From positions 33,982,571-34,046,570 of the forward strand of contig CM055096.1 of NCBI GenBank assembly GCA_029204225.1: DNA of 64,000 nt. Direction: 5' to 3'. Origin of the DNA: Diphasiastrum complanatum (taxonomy: Eukaryota; Streptophyta; Lycopodiopsida; Lycopodiales; Lycopodiaceae). Below the pieces are notes generated by a model. That model worked only from the letters and a program-made list of their open reading frames with translations, searched no databases and had not been told where the DNA came from. Within the stretch, counting starts at the first letter, position 1. The number at the start of each line of letters is the position of its first letter. Both the position numbers and the translations under genes were made by a program. Of this stretch, positions 21,434-33,238 are shown piece after piece.

Positions 21434-21968
21434 CTAGTCAAACCCGCCATGATCGGAGGTGACAAACTGCTCTTAAGAAAAAGGCCCAATGTGACATTAA
21501 AGGAGGTGACAAACAACTCTAAATAAAGGAGATGACAAACAACTCTAAAGAAAGGAGTAGAGGAGTGGAACAACATGGAGGGCATCAAGCCGAGCATCAT
21601 TAGTGAATGGTGTCCATTCTATTGAGAAACCCGATCGTGCAACGTGGCCAGAGATCAGTAGAGACATTGTTTGGCCAATGGCAATGGCAATGCATTTCAC
21701 CCTCATAAAGAATGCTGCTGCTTCGGCCGGACGATCCTTCTCTGATTCTGCGTGGTGGGTGAAGGACGGAGGAGAGATCGAAGACGATCCAGATCGTTGT
21801 AAGCTTAGCATTGAGCAACACCCGGCGAAGGTGCAAGCCTGTCATCGTTCGTGAAATGCGAGGCACAGCTGAAAGAGCTACAACCAATCCGCTACTCTAA
21901 GACGGCTCTTCCATCTTGGACTGAACAGTGAAGAGTGGATTTTTTGATTTGTGTTGGGAGTTGCGAGC
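21434..21968. promoter_or_regulatory. Upstream region of the dioxygenase gene
   Basis: This interval separates the LINE-like remnant from the dioxygenase ATG and must hold its promoter and 5' leader. I see no convincing TATA box close to the start. The stretch 21600-21900 is G+C-richer, and its open frames on both strands have no recognisable domain. An in-frame GTG at 21951 is less likely as start than the ATG at 21969. Confidence 0.35.
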
Positions 21969-24900
21969 ATGGCGCAGACTATTCTGGCCCAACGTCTGGC
22001 GCAACAGGGAGTGAAGGAGGTCCCGGAACGCTTTATAAAGCCCATCGCAGAAAGGCCAGCCTCTCAGCTTTCCTCCCCTAATCATTCACGTGGAAGCGTT
22101 CCAGTTATAGACTTGGCAGGCCTGCAGGGAGGTAGCAGACAGCACACGATGGCACAAATTGATGAAGCTTGTCAAGACTGGGGCTTTTTTCAAGTCAATT
22201 ATCTTCCAATTCCCTAAATCTGAACTGTTTATTAATTTAGGTTATTATACTGTAGCATTACAATGGATTATGATGGCAGCATGGAAGAGCTTGTTCAGTT
22301 GTTGCTTGGTAGACATATTTACGTTTTCGTTGCAATCAGGTGGTCAATTTGTAGTCTGATTTGCTTGGTCTATTGTATCAATCAGCAAAGAGTGATAGGT
22401 CATTTGTCTGAGAATTTACAAAATAAGCACATACCTTCACAGGGATAAAAGGAATTTTTGCGTGGCTACAAATCCGTTTTCTTCCTTGATATTGGCTGAG
22501 TATTGTACAGGTGGTGAATCATGGTATCCCATCGTCTCTGCTTCAGCTTGTGAAGGATGTAGGTCGAGACTTCTTCGAACTTCCTTTTGAGGAAAAGCAA
22601 AAATGCGCTATGAAGCCAGGTGAAATATTAGGCTACGGTAGGCATTATCAGCAGGCAGAAAATGCTGTGTTGGATTGGGTAGATTGTCTTCTACACTATG
22701 TTTCTCCCACTTCTTTAAGAGACGAGGAGAATACATGGCCCGCAAAACCTCCAAATTACCGGTGCGTAAGGCAACCTCATTTACCATGTTCACCTTCTCA
22801 CATGTTCTCATCCGTCTACTCTTCTCTACCATTCTAGAGCATTACATTTTGGAAGGCATGTAGTAGAGTCATGCGGCATTCCTCTTCTGGCATTACATGA
22901 ATCCTTTGAATTCCTGTTTTTCCTTTGTGCAGTGTTCATGTAGCTTTTCTGATGGGTTTCTCGTTACCTAGCCTTTCTGACAATAATGGGATCATCCATT
23001 TTCATGTCTTATGTAAAAACAGAGAAGTTATGGATGCTTATGCAAAGGAGCTCCAGAAACTCATCTCACTGCTGCTGGCATTGTTTTCGGAGAACCTTGG
23101 TTTACCCTCAACTTACCTTGAGGAAGCATTTGGAGAATTCTCCCTTGCTTTTCGTGTCAATTATTACCCGCCTTGCCCTCAACCCAATCTGGTGATGGGT
23201 ATAAGTCCTCACTCAGACTCTGGGTGCATCACCTTTCTTATTCAAGATGAAATTGACGGTCTGCAAGTGAGGAAAAATGGCAACTGGGTTACTGTGGAGC
23301 CTCTTGCGGATGGTCTTGTTGTTAATGTGGCAGACATGTTGCAGGCAAGTCCATTTCTTTCTACCTTTCTTCATATCTTGAACAACCTTAATTTTTTACG
23401 ATTACTATATTTTCTGCAGCAAAAACTTTAGATAGTGGCATTATGATTTTATGATCTCCTAATGTGACAGCCTTTGACTAGTGGTTCGTTGCCTGCAACA
23501 ACAAGTAGTCTTGCTGGTTTTATTTTTAGTCTTAGGCTTGGATCAAGCTCATCAATCAAGATCATATTATTTACAGTAGACAGGTTAAAGATGTGTTTTG
23601 ATTGATGGAGCTTGAGTCCATCAGATCCATATGAGCTTTTCTGATGATCACTTAGTAGTCAATGTTAGTGAGAAAACTTGGGTATGACCAAGAGACTAGG
23701 TACACAGAGTAGTTTAGGCAACACGACTACAACAAGTATTGGAGGTAGTGTACGGATGGATAGACATCAAGTGGAGTACATGCAATGGAGAGTGCTAAGG
23801 CACAGATTCCATACTATATGAAGGCATCATGTCATTGAGTTTCTGAATCTGGTTTGAGTTAAACAACTGATATGGCAAGCCATAACAGTTCTTGCATGCT
23901 GTTTTGTTGGCTCTTTGTCACAGTTTTGTTGTGTTGTATAAACTTAAAAATAGATGCTCAACTATTGACACGACCATTTTGAAAAGTTTTTAGACAACCA
24001 TGAGGATCAGTTTATTGTTAGGACGATTGCATGTGAAGGTTTGAGCCAATTTTAGTGTGTTTTGGAATTTTGGAGCTTTGAAAGCAAATCAATGTCTTGC
24101 TACTGTCAAACGGTAGTAATGTGATGTCATGCACCATTATAGGAAGTTTGACTAGACATGGCATTGTTGAGCATTTTATTAAGGCTTTTTATGTTGCTCT
24201 TAGTAACCAAGCAAACCATGTTGGATCTTTTTGGTGTCATATTTCAAATTCCCCCACTCTTGTAACACATCTTGGTAGCTCCAGCAGTCAATGTCCTTTC
24301 AGTATAATCCTTCCATCTTCCAGTTTTTTCCATCTCCTTTTTTATCTCAAGTATGTCCTCATTGGATGTGGTGTCTCTACCTAAAGCTGAGGGACAAGTC
24401 TCATCATGTAGGAGGGTTTTAGAGATTATATTTGGCTCAGAATTAAGGGTGCTGTTGGGATCCCTAAGGTCCGTGCGTCGCGACAGAGAGAAGCGAGCGT
24501 GGAATCCTCGATGCATGCAACTACGTCTATCGGATTCAGACCGACTTCGGTAGTTCTGCCCTACTTGATCACAGCTTCGAAGTCATTGGATCGATAAAAT
24601 CAATTCCATAGCCGTGCACGAATTACCTTGGTTTTGGATTTAGCTTTGCGGAAGCGTGTTAGGTGCGGAAATTAGAGTGACAAATCGACACAGGCTATCA
24701 GTCATACAAATAATTTAATCTACAAATAAGTTTATCTGCAAGCAAGAACTAATCTGAACATGAATAAAACGAGCACATCAGAGGAACTCCTGACTTATAA
24801 AGGGCCCTTTCAAAAGATACTCTTATGATTTTTCTTGCATTGCTACATCCACATGGACCAATAGAAATCCTCCAAATGGCCAGAATGGACACAAACTCCC

Positions 24901-27900
24901 ATAATGTGAACATATACCCTAGTGGTCGATTGGGTTACTTCTAAAAGCATGCTATCGGTATGTATTATGTCCTTAGTCAAAATGGTTGTCTGGGCACAAA
25001 CTCCTACAATGTCAACATACATTTGGGTAGCATTAAGCATTTATTTCGTGGCAATACTTTTAGAACACCGTTTTGACTCGAATTTTTGTTATGGTTCAGA
25101 GTTATGGTTGACAAGGCTAAATAGCTGCTGAATACCAAAGAGTGCAATCACCCTTATAACCAATTTTGTATTCATTATCTTCATTGCCAATTATGAGGAG
25201 AGTGAGATTGTAACAACAATGGCAGCGTGCTTCACTCTCTTGCATAATTTGAATCCAATTCATTGTGAATGGATTACCGGATGATGATTGCATGCATTAG
25301 ATGATAAGATTCTAAATGCAACAGTTTCATTAACTCTGACATGGTATCAGAGCCATTGTGATTGCAGCCATGCTTCAATCCTTGTGAAAAAGAGAGGATC
25401 TGAAACTCATTACAGATATTGGTGTTTGTGTATGCAAAAGCCCGTGAATGCATGGTAAATGCATTTTACATGCCTGCAGTTACTAATTTGTAGGGTGTTT
25501 AATGTCCACAGGTTTGTTGCAAAAAGGCATCTCTATTTTACTATCTGTATATGTGTTAAATACACTTTGAATGCACAGCGAATGGTTTTCTGCTGTAATT
25601 AGAGGACATCAAAAGTTTGTGTAATGAGTGCACAATTTGTGGAGTTGTTCTCTCTTTCTTGTGTCCATAGAAGGGGATTGATAATAGGTACTCGTGGTAG
25701 CATTGAACACAAGAAGTATGAGATCTAAGAAGAAGCATAGCTTCTATAGTATCAGGCCCTTTGAAATAATTACAATATCAGCAGACCTATTACGACATTG
25801 CAACAAGCCCATTTTTAATCATGAAGCAGGTCGTTGTGTCTCACCTAATACCTTGTTGTGGGAAATTTGATTAACATAGCCTACTTTTATAGATTTATGT
25901 CATGTTGGATTCAAGGCTATAAAAGTCTGCTACAAGCAACATAATGAAAAGGCAGTTTTCCACTAGAAACATATTGGTATACAAACTCAATGCTCCAGAA
26001 GCATCCTGCCACAAATCTGTGAAGAAATGTGATCGAGTCAGGTTGATTGGTCTTTGAAGTTTGAAATCATCCATGAAAAATGTTGATGGTATGCTGTCTA
26101 TCTATCCATAAATCGTTGAAGAAGCCCACATTTTCATACCTTGGATTGATGGTAAAGATATCCATCATCTCAGCAATGTACAAAGGTTTTGTTTCAAACC
26201 TGAATCAGCCTATTGAATGAAGCACAAAAGCATGACAAATCTAATGGCAGATTACTCACAGATGTTGCTGCAAATTTTTGAAGGAAAATAAAATGAATTC
26301 ACAAGTTTTCTTTCAGATTGCTAAAAAGGTTATGCTCATGGATCATTGAGGGGGGAAAGAAAATCTCACAGATGCCTTCAGTTTAATGGCTGGGAGAGAC
26401 AGCCGTTGGTGAAAATTTCATTTCAGTTTTTGATGACTTTCAAATTTTCATCTAGATGGCCCAATTTTATTAGAAACTTCAAAAAAATTGAAGGTTTCAT
26501 TAGGAACTTTCAAATTGTGGTGTGTCCACCTTGAAGGGTGAAGGGACCTAAGGGCCTAATAACCAAAAGTTCATTGTAGAAGTCTCCTATTGAAGTTTTA
26601 GATCATTTTGTTATTGAAAATAAACTTCGTCCTTTAGGGCTATCTTAAGTCATTAAAGGCAGTCCCTCTGAAACATTATTAGAAAAGCAAAATCACAGAG
26701 TAGTTTGCACATAAATAAATAATCTTTTGCTCAAGATTTTTTTCTACACAATCCTATACTACTGTCTAAGACCTAAGTCCAGAGCTAAAAATGTTGTGAT
26801 TTGGACATCGATAGGAGTTATTTTTGAAGTATGCCACTGCTAATTATGAAAGATATCTGGTGGATTACCATTGACGATGATAAGAGAGCGATAATGTTTC
26901 CTACTCCAACATAAGTTCATGTATAAAGCGGAAGAAGATATAGAGTTAAGCTATGATGAACTCATGGTGGAGTGCAATGAATGGGTCGATAAGCATTAAG
27001 AGCTCTTTGTATGATCAACATGCTGGTGTAGTATTTCATTTCTCAGATCTCTTTAGCATCAACGCTAAATGAAGCCTGGTTAATTTTGCAAACCCTCTAT
27101 ACAAGGGTTCTCTTTCTCAAGCAACAAGTACTCAATATGTGTATGGATGAATCGGAATCGGTCACTATTTTCTGGATGAAAATCAAATTAGTGACCGATC
27201 AATAAGAATTCATCAATGAGCCTGTTTCAAAAGTTGATATCAAGATTGTTGTCATTAATGCGTTACCAATCTTATCACTACCTAGTGACGACCTTGTGGT
27301 GAGGGAAGAGAGACTAGTTTTGAGGGAAAAGAGACTAGTTTTGAAGAGTTTTCCAACATCTTGTTGCAACAGGAGCTGATGCAAAAATGATTCGATTTCA
27401 AAAGTTTAAATGATCATGATCAAGCTCGTACGACTAGATTAAACATGTATAGAGGACACACTTGGAGCAAAGGAAGAGGGAGGGGATATTGACAAAGCTC
27501 TTCTTTTCACCAAGCATCCAACAATAATGATTCTAATTCTTTGTCTAATTTGCAACAGTCTCACAATGTCGAATGCTTACTCAAAGTTTGCTAGAAAGAA
27601 AGGTTTGTGTTAAAAGAAAATTGTTAGCTTGATTTTGATTTTTTTGACATTTTGTGGGTGCGCATGCATTTACTTCTAAGCTTTACCTTGTGACATTGCT
27701 AACCTCTCAAAAGAATATGTGAAATCGGCTATGTTTCAATCTAACAAAGGAATATAAATCTAAGTGTAATATTTAATTTTTTATCATTATTTTTCTTGGA
27801 ACCAGGGTTTTCTATTAGTTGTGAGATTCAAACATTAGAGATACTGTCATCTCGCCTGCTGAAACCGGCATTGCCTTTCTCTGTTTAAAATATTTTTGAA

Positions 27901-30900
27901 ACGGTTGTAGTATCCGATAGCTTGGGTGGTGAATTTGTATCCAAATACATGAATTTGTCGGTCTAAAGAGAGCGCATGGAAACAAAGTTAGAGAAATGAT
28001 GCAGTCCTTGAGAAGTGGTTAACCTAAGTTGATGCTTGTAAGCTAGCAGGAAATGTCTCAAATTGTTTGTATAAATGAAGTGAGAGTGCGCCAAAGCTTT
28101 GAGCATTCTATGAGCAAACCAATAACTTGGGTACATTTGACAGGGTAGATGCTCTTAGCATTTGTGATTGTCAACCTCGAGCATAGGTTGTTTAAAGAAA
28201 CTTGGAAATCATGTCATGTGCCAATCTTAGCATTAAAACATCTAATCCATTCATGAACATTATATTACAATGGAAATACAAGAAATCAAGAAAACTAGTC
28301 AAAAATAAAAAAGATAGCTAATAAGTAGCAAAACTTCACCAAATTAGGAAATGTAAGGTATCATTATTAATGATTATTGATCATTCACAAGATAGGGGCT
28401 TGATTCTAGAGCATGATCATAGCTCTCATGTGATTTTAGGCACATGAACTACTTTCTCCATCAAGAAAGCTCTCAAAGAAAAGCTCCAAGATATCTTAAA
28501 ACTCAAAATTACAAAATGAACAATAGCGTTCGAATTTAGCATGACCTTAGCTATTTATAGTGGTCATTTGTGCTTCTACTATAAGTTTGGGACCTTATTT
28601 GGCTAATGTGGGCCTTACAACCATTATTACAAGTTCGCTATTCACAAATATAGCGAGGTTGTTCGAGCCACCTTATTAACTGTCCTAATGACTAATTCTA
28701 GTCTACTTTAGCTCCATGGCCATATTTGGCAATTTATTAGTAAGCTCATGGGCACATGACACTCCTCTACTTTAAGCATTTTTGCCCTAAAAAATGAAGA
28801 CCATGTAGCGCTTTGTTGAGTGCCATGCTTCATGAATCCTTTGGTGGTAATCGAATCATATTTGGCCGCCTTGAATAAGAAACATCTTTTTTTGTATTAT
28901 TCTTGTCAATAGCCATCTACCGTTCATCAGATTTTGCTGTCTCTGCTTATTGTCGTAGAACAAGGTTGCAACGATAATTCTTCATAAAGAACCTTTGATC
29001 TACAACTGATCCCATTGATTTGATAAGATCACTGAAGAAGAGATTGATGAAACATAGGAAAGCCTCAAGTTGCATTAGTTCGCCATGGGTTGACAGGATC
29101 CAAGCAACATGACATTCAATAGTCTTCTTCCCCAATATCTCTCCTAATTGGATAGGCTATCCAATTCCAAATACATCTTTTCTTGTCCCTGCATTTGGTG
29201 TTGTTATTGCCTTGTGTACCATTTCATAATGAATGATCTTAATCTCATTTTGAAGCTCCATTGCATCCAATAAATGCAAGCATTCCACATTCGGATTTAT
29301 CAAATCCCATATAGTGAAGGGATCGTTTTGGTCATCTGTACACAAGGAGTTTGATAGTCTTGAATTCAGTTCCCATGTCAACCTGTTTTCCTTGTTGATA
29401 GGATTGATGACATCCTCTAACGCAAGAATATTGGATGATTTTGCACCAAATCCTTCCGTTGATATCACATTAGACTCGTTTGTTGGACCTAGCCCAATAT
29501 GAATTTGCTTCAAATCTTGGGATGTATCTATTATTATTGACCTCATGGAATCAATGTTAATACCAATTTCATCATCGAAAAGCTCGTTGTTGAATTGGTA
29601 TTTGAATTTTGTATCAGTGTTATGCCACTCAGTTGACCGGAATATTTCTTAGAATATTTCATAGGGAGGCGTTGGACAGGTCCGTGAGCAGAAAGATTTA
29701 GAGAGAGAGAGAGAGGGGGGGGGGGGGGGTGGGGTGGGGCGTGGGAAGAGAGGGGGGGGGGGAGGGGGGGGGGGGTTTCGGAAAAGCAAATATTTTGTGG
29801 GCATGGAGAATGAGCGGGCCAGAAAGTGCCAGAAAGAGAATAGGGAGAGAGATCGTGAAGTGAGGGGGGGGGGGGGGGGGCAGCAAAAGGAGAAGATCGT
29901 AGAGAGATCGTGTGAGAGATGGGGGTGACGCCGGGGAGTGTACGCGTGGGGAGGGTTAGGTTTAGGCTAAGGTTTTTTTTTTTTCAATGTATATTCAGGC
30001 TCTAGGGTTAGGGTTAGGAAAATTGGCCAGGGTGTCTCTTTGTTTGTTTTGCATTTTTTAACCTAAATTGTGAAGGTAGGGTTAGGGTTGTGCGAAGGTA
30101 GAGTTAGGTCAGATTTTTTTTTTTTAATGAACTTGCGAAAACTTCAGAATGAAGAAATAGGAAATGTTTTTTTTTATCAAAGAAGCAAAACTTCAGAAAT
30201 GAAAAGTTGAAGTGCTTTTCTCCCAAATTTCCACCAAAAACTAGTTTTAGACCTCCTTCACAAGAATTGTCCTATCTCTCTCAATTTTCAATCAAATTGG
30301 TTGCAAATTGGCTCAAATTCAAGCTAAGACAAAGATCTACAATCCTATAGAATTACAGTCACAAAATTCGGCCAAAAGTTCAGCCAAAAATGGAGAAAAA
30401 CAGACTACAAAAACTATAACTAGCTGAAATTGGAATGAAAACACTCAAATGGCCATAACTTGGTCATTATAGCTCCAAATCAGAAAAGTTTAGTACCTCC
30501 AAGAAGCTAAACAAAAGATCTATTGATCTACGATAAGAAATCACACAAATAATGAGGATTAAATGGTCAAGAATTGAATCAAAACTTGCTGGAAATTGAA
30601 AAAAACAAGAAAACTAGAACAATAAACTCTACCAAATTTAACAAAAACCACCAAATCTGACGGGGAGGGATCTAATGCTCTGATACCAAAATTGTCATGT
30701 GCCAACCTTAGCATTAAAACATCTAATCCATTCATGAACATCAAATTACAATGGAAATGCAAGAAATCAAGAAAACTAGTCAAAAATCAAGAAGATAGCT
30801 AAAAGTAGCAAAACTTCACCAAATTAGGCATAGTAAGGTATCATTATTAATGATTATTGATCATTCACAAGATAGGGTCCTGATTCTAGAGCATGATCAT

Positions 30901-31610
30901 AGCTCTCATGTGATTTTAGGCACATGAACCACTTTCTCCATCAAGAAAGCTCTCAAAGAGAAGCTCCAAGATATCTTAAAACTCAAAATTACAAAATGAA
31001 CAATAGCCTCCAAATTTAGCACGACCACAGCTATTTATAGTGGTCATTTGTGCCTCTACTATAAGTTTGGAGCCTTATCTGGCTAACTAATTCTAGTCTA
31101 TTTTAGCTCCATGGCCATATTTGGCATTTCATTAGTAAGCTCATGGGCTAATTACATGCAGCACATGACAAATCATGCTTTAAATTTGAATTGCAGAAGA
31201 ATTCTTGAACCTTTTGTCAATTACATTTCAAACATAGGTTGTTTTAAGGTGCTTGGAAGTTATGCTTTAAGTATGAATTCAACGAATTTTTTTTTTAGCA
31301 TTTTGTGTCTTGTTCTTCAACCAAAATTGGATCTGTTATGCAGGTGATTACAAATGGAAGGTATGTAAGTGTGGAGCATAGGGCTCTTGTCAACAATGTC
31401 AAGGAACGGATGTCAATTGTTGGATTCTACTTACCTTCAACAGAAGCATTAATTTCTCCAGCTGCAACACTTACTGATAAAACTCATCCTGCATTATATA
31501 GGGCAACAAAGTATGGAGACTACTTATCGACATACATGAAAAAACCACTTGCAGGAAAAGCTCATGTTGAGTCTCTTTCCTTGCAAGATAAGGTTGACAC
31601 AAACACATGA
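21969..31610 (+). CDS. 2-oxoglutarate/Fe(II)-dependent dioxygenase (DOXC class, SRG1/flavonol-synthase-like), four exons
   Basis: Exons 21969-22193, 22511-22761, 23023-23344 and 31344-31610 join in frame to 354 codons, normal for the family. Exon 1 carries the DIOX_N start (VPERFIKPIAERP, PVIDLAGL, ACQDWGFFQ) and exon 2 continues VVNHGIPSSLL and FFELPFEEKQ. Exon 3 has NYYPPCPQPNLVMGISPHSD with iron ligands H222 and D224. Exon 4 has EHRA with ligand H278 and ERMSI with R288 and S290, which bind 2-oxoglutarate. All catalytic residues are present, so the enzyme should hydroxylate or desaturate a small molecule in the cytosol; the substrate cannot be told (flavonoid, hormone or other). Introns are 317 bp, 261 bp and 7999 bp. 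The last uses a GC donor (CAG|GCAAGT) and is full of retroelements. The ATG gives the standard N-terminus. Confidence 0.9.
25341..28060 (+). mobile_element. Decayed Ty1/copia fragment in intron 3
   Basis: An LTR end (…CTCTGACA, 25341) is followed without spacer by TGGTATCAGAGCC (25342-25354), the primer site. Further on, gag-like text is readable with stops at 27160-27600 (VDIKIVVINALPILSLPSDD; then RGHTWSKGRGRGY). Near 27905, VSDSLGGEFVSKYMNL resembles the second aspartate block of integrase. Many stops occur and no 3' LTR was recognised. Orientation is the same as the host gene. Confidence 0.6.
28212..28761 (-). repeat. 3' LTR of the intron element
   Basis: 550 bp with perfect 11-base inverted ends TGTCATGTGCC / GGCACATGACA. 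The minus-strand purine tract AAAGTAGAGGAG (28762-28773) abuts it. Confidence 0.85.
29157..29546 (-). CDS. Small unknown open frame inside the intron element
   Basis: A 129-codon frame on the element's sense strand with no recognised domain (ILALEDVINPINKEN; WDLINPNVECLHLLDAM). It could be a remnant of a carried protein or chance. Its neighbour at 28947-29135 is shorter and equally anonymous. Confidence 0.25.
   Translation of the reverse strand: MRSIIIDTSQDLKQIHIGLGPTNESNVISTEGFGAKSSNILALEDVINPINKENRLTWELNSRLSNSLCTDDQNDPFTIWDLINPNVECLHLLDAMELQNEIKIIHYEMVHKAITTPNAGTRKDVFGIG
29713..29880. repeat. Poly-G tracts
   Basis: Runs of 8-14 guanines occur at 29717-29730, 29752-29775 and 29863-29880 within a GA-rich stretch in the intron element. 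Such tracts can fold into G-quadruplexes and are also prone to sequencing error. A proline-rich open frame on the opposite strand is just their complement. Confidence 0.7.
29946..30100 (+). repeat. Short telomere-like repeats
   Basis: TAGGGTTAGGGTTAGG at about 30002-30017, GTAGGGTTAGGGTT near 30078, and GGTTAGGTTTAGG near 29954. They resemble telomere repeats but are only 2-3 units each and sit inside a retroelement. Confidence 0.5.
30677..30688 (-). other. Primer binding site of the intron element
   Basis: Minus strand TGGTATCAGAGC, separated by four bases from the LTR end at 30693. Confidence 0.75.
30693..31170 (-). repeat. 5' LTR of the intron element
   Basis: Copy of 28212-28761 with a ~90-base deletion (equivalent of 28605-28695) and a short extra stretch before its GCACATGACA end. 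The 5-base duplication AATCA follows at 31171. Confidence 0.85.
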
Positions 31611-32280
31611 ATTTAGCTTGAGAAAGTATAATGTCCAAAGATGTCAAATGTTTCAATCGGGATAGGGACCATTGTGTCTCATGCCATTGATAGTCGAACG
31701 TCCTCTAGTAGTATATATTCATATACACCTTGTGTGTATCTCATATTGTTGATTGTATGAGGTAAGATGTTGTCACTCGTATTTGTGATTTTGTAATTCA
31801 TAACACACATGCATGATATTTGCATTCAAAGCAACCTAAATTCATTATTAGCTCAACACTAAATGCTACAATAGACAATATTTTGCATTATATTTGTAAT
31901 AACTGTTGGTTTTTTTTTTTCCCCTATCATTGTAAAAAAATGAGACACATGCCTCAAAGACAACAACTACAAATGGCGATAAGCTCATCTCCCTTCGTAT
32001 TACGACTACCACACCTCCCATCACTCTCTAACACGATCCCTATTTCAATAATTGCCAATGCTAATAGTCGAAGCATTCTATGTTGCTATTCCTTTTATGC
32101 CACTTTGAGCCCCATCTTTCCACTTCTTTGTCCGCCTTTTATTATGAATGTCTGTACTTGATAGTGTCATATGGAAAAGTTGGCTCACAAATATCAATAA
32201 CAAATTGCAAAGACTTGTCGTTGCTTTCTATTTGAGGCAAATACATTTGGTTCTAGGCTTGGCACGTGCATTTTCAAGGC
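31611..32280. other. 3' flank of the dioxygenase gene, no further gene
   Basis: Contains the 3' untranslated region of the dioxygenase; I see no consensus AATAAA close to the stop. An open frame at 31820-32161 has no domain and is not called. Confidence 0.4.
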
Positions 32281-32291
32281 CTTTTGGAGTT

Positions 32292-32436
32292 CATGAGTTG
32301 AGTTCATGGCTCTAGGTTGTGCATTCTTGGAATGTTGCATAGCTACAATATGTTCCCAAAACACATGAGTTGAGCTCATGGCTCTAGGTTGTGCATTCTT
32401 GGAATGGTTGCATAGCTACAATATGTTCCCAAAACA
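32292..32436 (+). repeat. Tandem duplication, two 72-base units
   Basis: CATGAGTTGAGTTCATGGCT… begins at 32292 and again at 32364 with nearly identical text through GTTCCCAAAACACATGA. Function unknown. Confidence 0.85.
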
Positions 32437-33238
32437 CATGACTGGACCACTCACACGAGGGCACATAGAGTTAAAATATCTGAAAATTGCTTTGACCACA
32501 ATGTCTCTTGAGCCATGCTCTTCAAAAGTTTGTGTGAGTTAGATGAAAAATATATCAAAATTTAAAAGATGGCGGATGCCACAGATTTTTAAATGCCAAT
32601 GAAAGGTTAATGGTGGACATTCCAAGAGAGGAGAGGGGAAGAGAGTGACGTTTCCCCCCTCATGTCATACATAGATGTAGATTCTATATATGATATTTGT
32701 CACTAGTGTGATGGATATGAGACATAACATCTATCAATCATGGTCGGTCAATGGAGTTTGAAAAAAGTCAACGTTAAAGGATACTTTGTGGTGACGACCT
32801 AAATTTTTAAGGCCTGAACCTTGGTTGAGGGCCAAACCAATATGCATCCATTCCCATTAAAAATTTCTACGAAGGCATGCAAACAATGCATGATCCATAA
32901 AAATTCCTACAAAAGACATGCAAAGTTTAACAGTTAAAACTAGAATAAAGTTTGAAGATCTTGTATCACTAACAACGTTGCCTCACCAGAGGATTGTTTG
33001 ATGTATGGAAGCGGGAGATTGGAGACCGAGCCTATCTTCTAGCATTAGTCATTGATGCAATAACATGGAGCAGCGGAAGGCTGTGATAGTGCAAACCAAC
33101 AAAAGTGTTGTCGGTATACACCTTTTCTAAAGATCATTGTCTTTAAGCTTTTACTAGCAGTTATATGTTCCTCTGCAGATCCACCAAACCCGACAAAATC
33201 AGTGTGGCAGATCAAACAGGAGCATAATAAAAAAAGTT
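32437..33238. other. No supported gene
   Basis: No domain, repeat or terminal structure recognised before copia homology begins at 33239. Confidence 0.4.

Larger units (their letters stand above)
28212..31170 (-). mobile_element. Non-autonomous LTR retrotransposon (LARD/TRIM-like) in intron 3
   Basis: Two direct repeats (28212-28761 and 30693-31170) bracket 1.9 kb. Both begin TGTCATGTGCC, and both end in its inverse (GCACATGACA). The flanks carry the perfect target duplication AATCA (28207-28211 and 31171-31175). On the minus strand a primer site TGGTATCAGAGC (30677-30688) lies 4 bases inside one LTR and a purine tract lies next to the other, so transcription runs antisense to the dioxygenase. 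No gag or pol is recognisable inside, so mobilisation must have been in trans. Confidence 0.88.
23345..31343 (+). other. Intron 3 of the dioxygenase gene: 8 kb, GC-AG
   Basis: The codon join …VADMLQ|VITNGRY matches the family exactly, which forces the donor to be CAG|GCAAGT (GC) and the acceptor TTATGCAG|GTG. GC-AG introns are a known minor class with a strong AG|GCAAGT donor, as here. Contents: unassigned DNA 23345-25340, a decayed copia 25341-28060 and a complete non-autonomous LTR element 28212-31170. Only about 2.2 kb before the copia and ~170 bp at the acceptor are free of recognised repeats. Confidence 0.85.

Noticed and set aside
21603-21854. Plus-strand open frame just upstream of the dioxygenase
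   Set aside because: No domain, overlaps equally open minus-strand frames in G+C-richer DNA; likely promoter or leader sequence.
22263-22448. Open frame within intron 1 of the dioxygenase
   Set aside because: Lies between exons 1 and 2, whose join is fixed by GFFQ|VVNHGIP; no domain.
29698-29886. Proline-rich open frame on the minus strand and glycine-rich frame on the plus strand
   Set aside because: They are only translations of poly-G/poly-C tracts in the intron element.
29946-30100. Interstitial telomere or chromosome-end signal
   Set aside because: Only two to three repeat units per site, inside an LTR element with its own target duplication.
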